A program made the translations under genes and the position numbers. The notes beneath the pieces are model-generated. The model had not been told where the DNA came from. It worked only from the letters and a program-made list of their open reading frames with translations, and searched no databases. A DNA stretch of 64,000 nucleotides from Sciscionella sediminilitoris (GTDB taxonomy: Bacteria > Actinomycetota > Actinomycetes > Mycobacteriales > Pseudonocardiaceae), in the NCBI RefSeq assembly GCF_000737195.2, contig NZ_JALM01000003.1, forward strand, positions 1 to 64,000, in the 5' to 3' direction. Position 1 is the stretch's first letter. Every line of letters begins with the position of its first letter. Positions 1 to 8,394 of this stretch are shown here, piece after piece.

Positions 1-940
1 GGTGCGGTGCGGTCGCGGCAGCCCATGTCGAGTACTTCGCCGTCTGACCCGAGCATGGTGGGGATGCTGTGTTGGTAGATACCAATCCGGCCTGCGGTAA
101 GCCGGGTGTCGCCGGTCGGATGGGTCGTGTTCTTTGAGTCGTGGCGTGGCCGATGCCTTCGCGCAGGCTCTGTTCGGGCATGGTGACCATGATGGTGAAC
201 GGTTCGCCGCCGTTCTCGGGGAGGTTTTCGGGGTTCGCGGCGAGTTGGACGATCTCGGCGAACGCGTCGGCGTCGCGTTCTACTGGGGTACGCGCATCGG
301 GTGTGCCGAGTGCGTCGAGAACGCTGCGCAGTTTCAACCCGGTTTCGTAGCCCAGGTGTCCCCGGATTTCCCAGTCATTGGCGTGTTGCCGGAGCCAGAT
401 TTCCCGATCCGGACGGGCGAGTTCATGGTCGGTGGGTTCGGGCCCGTCCGGGTCGAGGCGCGCCCGCAGTTCCCGGATCGGCCGGACGAGCCCACGCGGA
501 CCCACCTCACCAGCGATCTCGGCAAGGGCCGTTTCTGCGATCGGCCACGCGTCCCCGAGCAGTACCTCCGCTGGAAGCTCGGCGGCAAATGTACGGATCC
601 GATCCACATGCTCGATACCGACCTCACCACGCGAATACGCTTCGGCGGTGTTCGGCAGATCCGGGCACAGTGGTTCCCCACTGATCCCGAGCGCACCGAA
701 CAGGACCCGTGCTCGCTCGGCCATCCGACGGGCCTCGGCACGACTGATCCGCAACACATCCTGGGCAAAAGCCGCCGCCGAACCACAGTATCCGAACTCG
801 ACCGGCACACCCTCCTTGTCCAACTCCGCAAGCTGATGCAACAACTCCGCCTCAGCACGGCGCACCGCTGCGGCCTGCTCAACAAACCGGTCAAGCCACT
901 CCCGGCTCGACAGTATCGTTCCGAATTCCCCAGTGCTCAT
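1..940 (-). pseudogene. DUF222/HNH (13E12-type) protein, frameshifted and cut by the window edge
   Basis: Reading leftward from ATG at 940 gives MSTGEFGTILSSREWLDRF and about 265 residues typical of the DUF222 domain that precedes an HNH nuclease domain in actinobacterial 13E12-repeat proteins. The frame is good down to MPEQSLREGIGHAT (about 140). From there the family-like continuation (NTTHPTGDTRLTAG, then IPTMLGSDGEVLDMG) lies in another frame, so an intact product would require a shift between about 130 and 145. Compared with the expected GCC-ACG-CTC-AAG there appear to be two extra A residues. The HNH part would lie beyond base 1. The product is a DNA-associated putative nuclease of unknown role. 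A sequencing error is the alternative to a true pseudogene. Confidence 0.75.
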
Positions 941-956
941 AATATCTATACTACCA
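941..956 (-). promoter_or_regulatory. Conserved AT-rich promoter element directly before the left DUF222 ATG
   Basis: On the minus strand TGGTAGTATAGATATT abuts the ATG. The right-hand DUF222 copy has TGGTAAGATAGATGTT at the same place (13 of 16 identical). TAGTAT/TAAGAT looks like a -10 hexamer about 10 bases before the start codon, and there is no Shine-Dalgarno sequence, so a leaderless transcript is likely. The conservation is seen; the promoter role is inferred. Confidence 0.45.
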
Positions 957-965
957 GTGAAGAGG

Positions 966-1004
966 CCCCGTTCGGGCGGTTCAGGCAGAATCGCCCGAAC
1001 GGGG
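966..1004 (-). terminator. 13-bp perfect hairpin after fadA6
   Basis: CCCCGTTCGGGCG (966-978) and CGCCCGAACGGGG (992-1004) form a perfect 13-bp stem with a 13-base loop, 10 bases past the thiolase stop. There is no good T-run, as is common for actinobacterial terminators. It separates the steroid operon from the DUF222 gene, and being symmetric it could act in both directions. Confidence 0.65.
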
Positions 1005-1014
1005 TTCGCCGACC

Positions 1015-2166
1015 TCAGATCCGTTCGATGATGGTGACGTTGGCTTGCCCGCCGCCTTCACACATCACCTGCAACCCGTACCGTCCCTGCACCCGTTCGA
1101 GTTCGTGCAGCATGGTGGCGAGCAGTTTGGTGCCGCTGGCGCCGATGGGGTGGCCGAGCGCGATCGCTCCGCCGTTGCGGTTGACCCGTGCGGGATCGGC
1201 GCCGGTTTCGGTGAGCCAGGCGAGCACGACGCTGGCGAAGGCTTCGTTCACCTCGAACACGTCGATGTCGGCGACGGAAAGGCCGGTGCGTTCGAGTGCG
1301 TGTTTGGTGGCCGGGATCGGGCCGGTGAGCATGTAGACGGGGTCGGCGCCGCGCGCGGAGACGTGGTGCACCCGTGCCCTGGGGCGGAGTTCGTGCTGTT
1401 CGACGTAGCGCGGGGAGCACACGAGCGCGGCGCTCGCCCCGTCGGAGATCTGGCTGGCCAGCGCGGCGGTCATCCGCCCGCCTTCGCGCAGGGGTTTGAG
1501 CCCGGACATCTTCTCCAGGCTGGTGTCGGCGCGCGGGCCTTCGTCGGCGCGCAGTTCGCCGTAGGGCGCGAGTTCGGCATCGAAGCGCCCGGCGCGCATG
1601 GCGTCCAGGGCCTTGGTGTGACTGTCCAAAGCGAACAGTTCCATGGATTCGCGGGAGATCTCCCAGTATTCGGCGATCAGTTCGGCCGCGTTGAACTGGG
1701 AGACCTCGACGTCGCCGTAGCGTTTCTCCCAGCCGATGGAGCCTTCGAACGGGGTCGGGAAACCGAACTGTTCGCCGACGGTCATGGCCGAGGCGATGGG
1801 GATCGCGCTCATGTTCTGCACTCCGCCCGCGATCACCGCGTCGGCGGTTCCGGAGAGCACGGCCTGCGTGGCGAACTGCACCGCCTGCTGCGAGGATCCG
1901 CACTGCCGGTCCACGGTGACTCCGGGCACGTATTCGGGGAATCCCGCGGCGAGCCACGCGGTCCGCGCGATGTTGCCGGCCTGCGGACCGAGGGTGTCCA
2001 CGCAGCCGAAGATCACGTCGTCGACGGTCGCCGGGTCGACATCGGTGCGCGCCAGCAGCGCGGCGAGCACGTGTGCCCCGAGGTCGGCGGAGTGCACTCC
2101 GGAGAGCGCACCGCCCTTGCGCCCGACCGGGGTGCGGACCGCGTCGATGATGTAAGCCTCGGTCAT
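1015..2166 (-). CDS. fadA6: Acetyl-CoA acyltransferase (thiolase) FadA6 of steroid C/D-ring degradation
   Basis: A 383-residue thiolase starting MTEAYIIDAVRTPVG. The nucleophile Cys89 sits in VDRQCGSSQQ, with His339 in GHPIGASG and Cys369 in CEGGGQANVT, so the triad is complete. The sequence and its place directly after kstR2 match mycobacterial FadA6 (Rv3556c), which cleaves the last ring-derived beta-ketoacyl-CoA in HIP catabolism. The ATG overlaps the kstR2 stop by one base (TAATG), implying translational coupling. An upstream in-frame extension to 2292 lies inside kstR2 and was rejected. A strong hairpin follows the gene. Confidence 0.9.
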   Translation of the reverse strand: MTEAYIIDAVRTPVGRKGGALSGVHSADLGAHVLAALLARTDVDPATVDDVIFGCVDTLGPQAGNIARTAWLAAGFPEYVPGVTVDRQCGSSQQAVQFATQAVLSGTADAVIAGGVQNMSAIPIASAMTVGEQFGFPTPFEGSIGWEKRYGDVEVSQFNAAELIAEYWEISRESMELFALDSHTKALDAMRAGRFDAELAPYGELRADEGPRADTSLEKMSGLKPLREGGRMTAALASQISDGASAALVCSPRYVEQHELRPRARVHHVSARGADPVYMLTGPIPATKHALERTGLSVADIDVFEVNEAFASVVLAWLTETGADPARVNRNGGAIALGHPIGASGTKLLATMLHELERVQGRYGLQVMCEGGGQANVTIIERI

Positions 2167-2798
2167 TACGCCTCCTTCAACTTTTTCCGGTCCCCGACCC
2201 CGATCCCGTCGATCAGGATGGCCAGGTATTCCTTGGCGATCGCGCCCGCGGTCAGCGCCCCGTCCGGGCGGTACCAGCGCACCGCGAGCCACACCGTGTC
2301 CCTGATGAACCGGTAGGTGAGCTCGATGTCCAGGTCATCGCGGAAGACTCCGTCCGCGGCCCCCTTGTTGAGCATATCGGTCCAGTACCCGCGGAATTCG
2401 GCATTGCGTTTCGCGAGATAGGAGAACCGTTCGAACTGGGCGAGGTGCGCGGATTCGTTCTGGTAGATCGCCACATCCGATGGCCGCCGCTCGATCGCCT
2501 CGAAGGAGACGAGCACGAAGGCCTCGAGCGCCTCGCGCGGATCGGTCTGGGTGCGCATGATTTCGGCGTAACTACCGAAAAGCTCGTCCAGGAAATCGGT
2601 GAGTATCTCGTCCACCATCGATTCCTTGGAGTCGAAATGGTGATAGAGGCTGCCCGAGAGAATACCCGCCTCGTCCGCGATATCGCGCACCGTCGTCGAC
2701 CGGAAACCGCGTTCGGCGAACAGTTTCGCGGCGAGGCCGAGCAATTGCGCCCTGCGCACCGAGGAGCCCGAATCCTTACGCTGTTTGCCCTTATTCAT
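2166..2798 (-). CDS. kstR2: TetR-family repressor KstR2 of the HIP regulon
   Basis: A 210-residue TetR regulator with the helix-turn-helix at about residues 15-60 (FRSTTVRDIADEAGILSGSLYHHF-like segment). The C-terminal part (YRFIRDTVWLAVRWYRPDG region) closely follows mycobacterial KstR2. KstR2 is known to release its 14-bp operator on binding HIP-CoA, the FadD3 product. Its identity is supported by context: it lies between ipdF and fadA6 as in mycobacteria, and a perfect KstR2 operator is present at 4803-4816. The gene is 37 bases downstream of ipdF in the leftward operon, so the repressor would control its own expression. Confidence 0.9.
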   Translation of the reverse strand: MNKGKQRKDSGSSVRRAQLLGLAAKLFAERGFRSTTVRDIADEAGILSGSLYHHFDSKESMVDEILTDFLDELFGSYAEIMRTQTDPREALEAFVLVSFEAIERRPSDVAIYQNESAHLAQFERFSYLAKRNAEFRGYWTDMLNKGAADGVFRDDLDIELTYRFIRDTVWLAVRWYRPDGALTAGAIAKEYLAILIDGIGVGDRKKLKEA

Positions 2799-2835
2799 GT
2801 GCCGCCGCCTCGCTCATCGTTTCTCCCCTGCTCGT

Positions 2836-3588
2836 TCACGGATGCTGGCTGCTCGCCGAAATGACCTCGCCGGTCAGATAGGAAGCATATTCGCTCGCCA
2901 GGAACACCATCACGTTCGCCACCTCCTCGGGACGGGCCGAACGCCCGAACGCCTCCTTCGCGGTCAGCTCCTCGAGCAGCTCGCCGGTGGTCACCTTCTC
3001 CAGGAAGGGATGCATGACCAGACTCGGCGCGACCGCGTTCACCCGGATTCCGTGCTCGGCAACGTCCATGGCCGCACACCGGGTCAGCGCCATCACTCCG
3101 GCTTTGGCCGCCGCGTAATGCGCCTGCCCGGGCTGCGCGCGCCAGCCGATCACCGAGGCGTTGTTCACCACCGCCCCGCTACCCTGCTCGACCATTCTGC
3201 GCAGCGCGGCGCGGGTCGCGCGGAAGGTGCCGTTCAGCGTCACATCCAGCACCTTGGCCCAGGACTCGTCGGTCATCTCGAGCACCGAGCAGGTGTCCCC
3301 GAGCCCGGCGTTGTTGATCAGCACGTCGATGCGCCCCCACTGCCCGGCGGCGAAGGACATCAGCTCCTCCACCGATTCGGTCGAGGACACATCGCACGGG
3401 GTGGCGAGCACCGAACCGGGATAGTCGGCGGCGAGCTCATCGCGGGTCTCGCCGAGCCGGCGCTCGTGCCGGTCGCTGAGCACCACGCGCGCACCCTCCT
3501 CGAGGCAGCGCCGAGCGGCCGCCGAGCCGATCCCGGTTCCCGCGGCCGCGGTGATCACGACCACTTTTCCGGTGAGCATGTCCGTCAT
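2836..3588 (-). CDS. ipdF: Short-chain dehydrogenase IpdF (5-hydroxy-HIP-CoA oxidation)
   Basis: A 250-residue classical SDR: cofactor loop AAAGTGIG (residues 14-21), NNAG (92-95), Ser145, Tyr158 and Lys162 of YAAAK. The ATG overlaps the fadE30 stop (ATGA), which fixes the start; the in-frame extension up to 3699 lies inside fadE30. By synteny it equals Rv3559c/IpdF, which reoxidises the C5 hydroxyl of the HIP-CoA intermediate with NAD(P). The C-terminus (SSQHP) lacks the usual VDGG ending. Specificity is inferred from neighbourhood and not from a diagnostic residue. Confidence 0.8.
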   Translation of the reverse strand: MTDMLTGKVVVITAAAGTGIGSAAARRCLEEGARVVLSDRHERRLGETRDELAADYPGSVLATPCDVSSTESVEELMSFAAGQWGRIDVLINNAGLGDTCSVLEMTDESWAKVLDVTLNGTFRATRAALRRMVEQGSGAVVNNASVIGWRAQPGQAHYAAAKAGVMALTRCAAMDVAEHGIRVNAVAPSLVMHPFLEKVTTGELLEELTAKEAFGRSARPEEVANVMVFLASEYASYLTGEVISASSQHP

Positions 3589-4748
3589 CGCGCCTCTTTC
3601 GGTAGGCCGAGCACCCGCTCGGCGATGATGTTGCGCTGTATCTCGTTGGAGCCGCCGTAGATGGTGTCCGCCCTGCTGAACAGGTACAGCCGCTGCCACT
3701 GGTCCAGGCCGTCCTCGGCGGTCAGTCCCGCGGCGCCCTCCGCGCGCACGGCGAGTTCACCGAGGCGGCGATGCCAGTTGGCCCACAACAGTTTCGCTAC
3801 CGAGGCCTGCCCCGCTCCCCCGTCCTTCTCGGACATTCCGAGGGTGCGCAGCGCGTGTTCGCGCATCACCTCCAGCTCGAGCCGGGAGCGGCTAAGTTCC
3901 TCGGCGAACCCGGGATCCGCCAGCATCCCGCTCGCCGCCGCCCGCGCGCGCACCCCTTCCCATTCCCTGCGGAACCGCACCTGCTGGCCGAGGGTGGAAA
4001 CGCCGCGTTCGAAGGTGAGCGTGCCCATCGCGACCCGCCAGCCCTGGCCCGGTTCGCCGACGACGAGATCCGCGGATGTGCGCGCGCCGTCGAAATACAC
4101 CTCGTTGAACTCGCTGGTCCCGGTGAGCTGTTCGATCGGGCGGACGGTCACGCCCTCCTGGTTCATCGGCACGAGCAGATAGCTCAGTCCGGCGTGCCGT
4201 TTCGAACCCGGTTCGGTACGGGCGAGCACGAAACACCAGTCGGCCAGGTGCGCCAGCGAGGTCCAGATCTTCTGCCCGTCGATCACCCACTCGCCGTCCT
4301 CGAGGCGCGCGGTGGTGCGCACCGAGGCGAGATCCGATCCCGCGCCCGGTTCCGAATATCCCTGGCACCACAGCTCCTCGATCGCCCGGATCTCGGGCAG
4401 GAACCGCCGTTGCTGTTCGGGGGTGCCATAGGCGATCAGCGTCGGGCCGAGCAGCTGCTCCCCGAAATGGTTCACCCCTGCGGGGGCATTCGCGGCGGCG
4501 TACTCCTCGTGGAAGACCACCTGCTCGGCAAGGCTCGCCCCGCGCCCACCGTGTTCGGCGGGCCAGCCGAGACAGGTCCAGCCCGCCGCGGCGAGATGGC
4601 GTTCCCACTCCAGGCGGGCTTCGAACGCCTCGTGTTCGCTTCCCGGCCCACCGAGGCCGCGCAGCTCGGCGAACCGGCCGCGCAGGTTCTCCTCGAGCCA
4701 GGCACGGACCTGCTGCCGGAACCCGGCGAGATCGGGGTCTGCGGTCAC
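3585..4748 (-). CDS. fadE30: Acyl-CoA dehydrogenase FadE30
   Basis: A 387-residue acyl-CoA dehydrogenase with the FAD/acyl motif EPGAGSDLASV near residue 130 and the C-terminal segment YGGSNEIQRNIIAERVLGLP. I prefer the GTG at 4748 because GGAGG lies 5 bases before it and the length then matches mycobacterial FadE30 (385 residues). An ATG at 4772 would add eight residues but has no ribosome site. FadE30 dehydrogenates a HIP-derived CoA ester. It is the first gene of the leftward operon and is divergent from fadD3 across the KstR2 operator. Confidence 0.85.
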   Translation of the reverse strand: MTADPDLAGFRQQVRAWLEENLRGRFAELRGLGGPGSEHEAFEARLEWERHLAAAGWTCLGWPAEHGGRGASLAEQVVFHEEYAAANAPAGVNHFGEQLLGPTLIAYGTPEQQRRFLPEIRAIEELWCQGYSEPGAGSDLASVRTTARLEDGEWVIDGQKIWTSLAHLADWCFVLARTEPGSKRHAGLSYLLVPMNQEGVTVRPIEQLTGTSEFNEVYFDGARTSADLVVGEPGQGWRVAMGTLTFERGVSTLGQQVRFRREWEGVRARAAASGMLADPGFAEELSRSRLELEVMREHALRTLGMSEKDGGAGQASVAKLLWANWHRRLGELAVRAEGAAGLTAEDGLDQWQRLYLFSRADTIYGGSNEIQRNIIAERVLGLPKEAR

Positions 4749-4802
4749 CGGAACCTCCATCGCGGCGGACATCTGGCCAACGGACGAAAGCTAGCGTAGC
4801 CT

Positions 4803-4816
4803 ACCAAGCACTTGCT
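4803..4816. promoter_or_regulatory. KstR2 operator between fadE30 and fadD3
   Basis: ACCAAGCACTTGCT fits the published KstR2 consensus AnCAAGnnCTTGnT at every fixed position. It lies 17 bases before the fadD3 start and 55 bases before the fadE30 start, so one repressor site can silence both divergent operons. I found no second match by eye in the cluster. Confidence 0.88.
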
Positions 4817-4832
4817 AGGTAAGGAGTAGAAC

Positions 4833-6344
4833 GTGCCGATCCAGACGACACCGCAAGCGGTCGCCTCGGCTGCCGAGCGGTTCGGCGCGGGTGAGGCGAT
4901 CGTCGACGGGGAAACCCGGCTGTCGTTCACCGAACTGCACGAGCAGGTGCGCATGCTCGCCGGATTCTTCGCCGAGCAGGGTATCCGGGCAGGTGACCGG
5001 ATCGCGCTGTGCGCGCCGAACACCTGGCACTGGGTGGTCGCCGCGCTCGGCGCGCAGTACGCGGGCGGAGTGCTCGTCCCGGTCAACACCCGGTTCACCG
5101 GCCCGGAGATGCTCGATGTGGTGCGCCGCAGCCAGGCACGGGCGCTGGTGATCGCGGGCACGTTCCTGGACACCGACCGGCTGGCCGCATTGCGCTCCAG
5201 CGCGGCCGAGGAAGGTGTCCGGCTGCCCGGGACGGTGCTGCGTATCCCGGTGGAAACCGAGGAGCCCGCGGAACCGGGGGTGCACGAATGGCGTGACCTG
5301 CCCGCACGGCCGGTGGACATCCCCGTCACGGGCGATGATCTTTCCGACATCCTGTTCACTTCCGGGACTTCCGGGCGCAGCAAGGGGGCGATGAGCGCGC
5401 ACCGGCAGGCGATCGGGGTCGCGCAGGCCTGGGGTGCGCGCACCGGACTGCGCGAGGGCGATCGCTACCTGGCGATCAACCCGTTCTTCCACAGTTTCGG
5501 CTACAAGGCGGGCATCCTCGCCTGCCTGCTGTACGGCGTCTGCCTTGTGCCACAGGCGGTTTTCGAACCGGGCCGCACACTGGACCTGGTGGAGTCCGAG
5601 GGAATCACCGTGCTGCCCGGCGCGCCGACGGTGTACCAGTCGCTGCTGGACCGGCCGCGCCGCCCGAGCGGGGGCACCCTGCGGCTGGCGGTGACCGGGG
5701 CCGCGACCGTGCCGGTGCCGCTGATCGAGCGGATGCGCACCGAACTCGGATTCCGCGATGTGCTCACCGGATACGGGCTCACCGAGGCGGTGGTGGCGAC
5801 CCTGTGCTCCCCCGAGGACGACATCGAGACCGTGGCGCACAGCGCGGGCCGGGTCACCGCGGACTTCGAGCTGCGCATCGCCGCGAACGGGGAGATCTGC
5901 CTGCGCGGCCCCAATGTGATGCTCGGCTACCTGGACGATCCGATCGCCACCGCGAACGCGATCGACGCGGACGGCTGGCTGCACACCGGGGATGTCGGGG
6001 TGCTCGACGAGAACGGGAACGTGCGGATCACCGACCGGCTCAAGGACATGTACATCAGCGGCGGATTCAACGTCTACCCGGCCGAGATCGAGCACGAGCT
6101 ACACGGCCTCTCCGGGGTGCGCGATGTGGCGGTGATCGGGATGCCCGACGAACGGCTCGGCCAGGTCGGCAAGGCCTATCTGGTGACCGAGGAGGGCAGC
6201 GGGCTCACCGAACCGGACGTGATCGAGTTCTGCCGCACCCGGCTGGCGAACTACAAGGTCCCCCGCGCGGTCGAGTTCACCGCGACGCTGCCGCGCAACG
6301 CCGCGGGCAAGGTACTCAAACGGGTTCTGCGAGAGGAGGCGTAA
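4833..6344 (+). CDS. fadD3: HIP-CoA ligase FadD3
   Basis: A 503-residue AMP-forming acyl-CoA synthetase, the same length as Rv3561. The P-loop-like TSGTSGRSKG starts at residue 176. Later come GYGLTEA, YISGGFNVYPAEIE and the A10 lysine Lys493 in NAAGKVLKR. GTG start with AAGGAG 6 bases upstream. FadD3 activates the propionate side chain of HIP (methylhexahydroindanedione propionate), opening C/D-ring degradation, and its product is the KstR2 inducer. First gene of the rightward operon. Confidence 0.9.
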   Translation: MPIQTTPQAVASAAERFGAGEAIVDGETRLSFTELHEQVRMLAGFFAEQGIRAGDRIALCAPNTWHWVVAALGAQYAGGVLVPVNTRFTGPEMLDVVRRSQARALVIAGTFLDTDRLAALRSSAAEEGVRLPGTVLRIPVETEEPAEPGVHEWRDLPARPVDIPVTGDDLSDILFTSGTSGRSKGAMSAHRQAIGVAQAWGARTGLREGDRYLAINPFFHSFGYKAGILACLLYGVCLVPQAVFEPGRTLDLVESEGITVLPGAPTVYQSLLDRPRRPSGGTLRLAVTGAATVPVPLIERMRTELGFRDVLTGYGLTEAVVATLCSPEDDIETVAHSAGRVTADFELRIAANGEICLRGPNVMLGYLDDPIATANAIDADGWLHTGDVGVLDENGNVRITDRLKDMYISGGFNVYPAEIEHELHGLSGVRDVAVIGMPDERLGQVGKAYLVTEEGSGLTEPDVIEFCRTRLANYKVPRAVEFTATLPRNAAGKVLKRVLREEA

Positions 6345-6425
6345 TGACCGATCCTGATCGTTTCCCGCGGTCATGGAGCCGACCGGGTGCGGGTGGCCCG
6401 CAAAACACAGAGGAGAAGGAACAGC

Positions 6426-7265
6426 ATGGCTGAAGAGGTGGTCAGCTACGAGCGGCGCGGGCGCATCGCGGTGGTGACGATGAACCGTCCCGAATACCGC
6501 AATGCCCAGAACTCCGCGATGACCTACGCGCTCGACGACGCGTTCACCCGCGCGGTGAACGACGACGAGGTCGGGGTGATCGTGCTCGCCGGTTCCGGCA
6601 AGCATTTCTCGGCGGGCCACGATATCGGCACTCCCGGCCGGGATGTGGACCAGAGCTTCGAGCGGCGCGCGGTGCAGTGGTGGGACCATGTCGGCGCCAG
6701 CGGCGGGGACAATCGCTTCGCCAGGGAGATGGAGGTCTACCTCGGCATGTGCCGCCGGTGGCGGGAGCTGCCGAAGCCGACCATCGCGATGGTGCAGGGC
6801 GCCTGCATCGCGGGCGGGCTGATGCTGGCCTGGGTGTGCGATCTGATCATCGCGAGCGAGGACGCGTTCTTCGCCGATCCGGTGCTGCGCATGGGAATTC
6901 CCGGGGTCGAGTACTTCGCCCACCCCTGGGTGCTCGGGCCGAGGGGCGCGAAGGAGGCACTGTTCACCGGGCAGCGTTTCGACGCGAAGCGGGCCTATGA
7001 GCTCGGCATGCTGTCCAAGGTGGTACCGCGCGCCGAACTCGAGGAGCGGGTGTTCGAGACCGCCGAGCAGATCGCCACGATGCCCCGCTTCGGTCTTGCG
7101 CTGGCCAAGAAAGCGGTCAACCAGGCCGAGGATCTGATGGGCATGCGGTCCGGGATGGACGCGGCCTTCGGGCTGCACCACCTCGCGCACGCGCACAACG
7201 CGGAGACATCCACGGATTCGCTCGGCGGCCAGGATGCCCGCTCCATGCGGGAAAGCGGGGCCTAG
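6426..7265 (+). CDS. Crotonase-fold protein (enoyl-CoA hydratase-like) lacking both catalytic glutamates
   Basis: A 279-residue crotonase with oxyanion-hole segments FSAGHD (61-66) and CIAGG (127-131). The two glutamates of true enoyl-CoA hydratases are absent: the usual GGCEL is GGLML, and the usual PE of FGLPE is PV in FADPVLRMG (about 149-157). Asp151 could serve instead. ATG preceded by AGGAG/AAGGA. It lies 81 bases after fadD3 and one base before fadE31, so it is surely co-transcribed, whereas in M. tuberculosis fadE31 follows fadD3 directly. It may be an isomerase, hydrolase or acyl-CoA-binding protein. It is not EchA20-like in sequence. Confidence 0.8.
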   Translation: MAEEVVSYERRGRIAVVTMNRPEYRNAQNSAMTYALDDAFTRAVNDDEVGVIVLAGSGKHFSAGHDIGTPGRDVDQSFERRAVQWWDHVGASGGDNRFAREMEVYLGMCRRWRELPKPTIAMVQGACIAGGLMLAWVCDLIIASEDAFFADPVLRMGIPGVEYFAHPWVLGPRGAKEALFTGQRFDAKRAYELGMLSKVVPRAELEERVFETAEQIATMPRFGLALAKKAVNQAEDLMGMRSGMDAAFGLHHLAHAHNAETSTDSLGGQDARSMRESGA

Positions 7266-7266
7266 C

Positions 7267-8394
7267 GTGGACCTGGAATTCGACGAGGAAGCCCGCGCGT
7301 TCCGCACCGAGGTCGCCGACTGGTTGCGGGACAACGCACCCGCACTGTCCTCGATGGACACCGCGGAGGGTTTCGAGCAGCACCGGGCCTGGGAACACCA
7401 GCTCGCCGAGCAACGGCTCTCGGTGGTTTCCTGGCCGCGTGAGTACGGTGGCCGGGACGCGGGGCTGCTGCACTGGCTGATCTTCGAGGAGGAGTACTAC
7501 GCGGCGGGCGCTCCGGGCAGGGTGAGCCAGAACGGGATCTTCCTGCTCGCCCCGACCCTGTTCACGCACGGCACCGAGGAACAGTGCGCGCGCATCCTGC
7601 CCAGCATGGCGAACGGCGACCAGATCTGGGCACAGGCCTGGTCCGAACCGGAGGCGGGCAGCGATCTGGCCGCACTGCGCGCCAGTGCCGAACGGACCGA
7701 GGGCGGCTGGCTGCTCTCCGGGCAGAAGACCTGGAGTTCCCGGGCCGCGTTCGCCGACCGGGGTTTCGGCCTGTTCCGCACCGATCCGGACGCGGTGCGC
7801 CATCGCGGCCTCACCTATTTCCTCTTCGATCTGCGCGCCGAGGGGGTCACCGTGCGCCCGATCCCCCAGCTGGACGGGGAACCGGGCTTCGCGGAGATCT
7901 TCTTCGACCGGGTGTTCGTGCCCGACGCGGATGTGCTCGGCGAACCGGGCGGGGGCTGGCGGGTCGCGATGAGCACCGCGAGCAACGAGCGCGGGCTCTC
8001 CCTGCGCAGCCCCGGCCGTTACCTGGCGACCGCGCGGCGGCTGCGCGAATTCTGGGGCGAGGGCGGTGAACCGGCGGATGCCGCGGACGCGGTGGCCGAT
8101 GCGGTGATCGGGGCCCGCGCCTATCAGCTCTCCACCTTCGAGACCGCGAGCAGGCTCGCCGACGGTGGCTCGCTCGGCGCGGAATCCAGCGTGAACAAGG
8201 TGTTCTGGTCCGAACTGGACATCGCGATGCACGAGACGGCACTGGAGCTGCGCGGCCCGTTCGCCGAGTGCCGCGATCCCTGGCTGGACGGGTACCTGTT
8301 CTCCCTCGCGGGGCCGATCTACGCGGGCACCAACGAAATCCAGCGGGATCTGATCGCCGAACGCATTCTCGGCCTGCCACGGGGTGACCGATGA
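7267..8394 (+). CDS. fadE31: Acyl-CoA dehydrogenase FadE31
   Basis: A 375-residue acyl-CoA dehydrogenase (Rv3562 is of similar length) starting with GTG one base after the crotonase stop. SEPEAGSDLAAL (about 126-137) and the C-terminal TNEIQRDLIAERILGLP are conserved, so this is the flavin-binding, catalytically complete partner. In mycobacteria FadE31 pairs with FadE32 and FadE33 as heteromeric steroid dehydrogenases. The stop overlaps the fadE32 ATG (ATGA), consistent with coupled synthesis of subunits. Confidence 0.85.
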   Translation: MDLEFDEEARAFRTEVADWLRDNAPALSSMDTAEGFEQHRAWEHQLAEQRLSVVSWPREYGGRDAGLLHWLIFEEEYYAAGAPGRVSQNGIFLLAPTLFTHGTEEQCARILPSMANGDQIWAQAWSEPEAGSDLAALRASAERTEGGWLLSGQKTWSSRAAFADRGFGLFRTDPDAVRHRGLTYFLFDLRAEGVTVRPIPQLDGEPGFAEIFFDRVFVPDADVLGEPGGGWRVAMSTASNERGLSLRSPGRYLATARRLREFWGEGGEPADAADAVADAVIGARAYQLSTFETASRLADGGSLGAESSVNKVFWSELDIAMHETALELRGPFAECRDPWLDGYLFSLAGPIYAGTNEIQRDLIAERILGLPRGDR

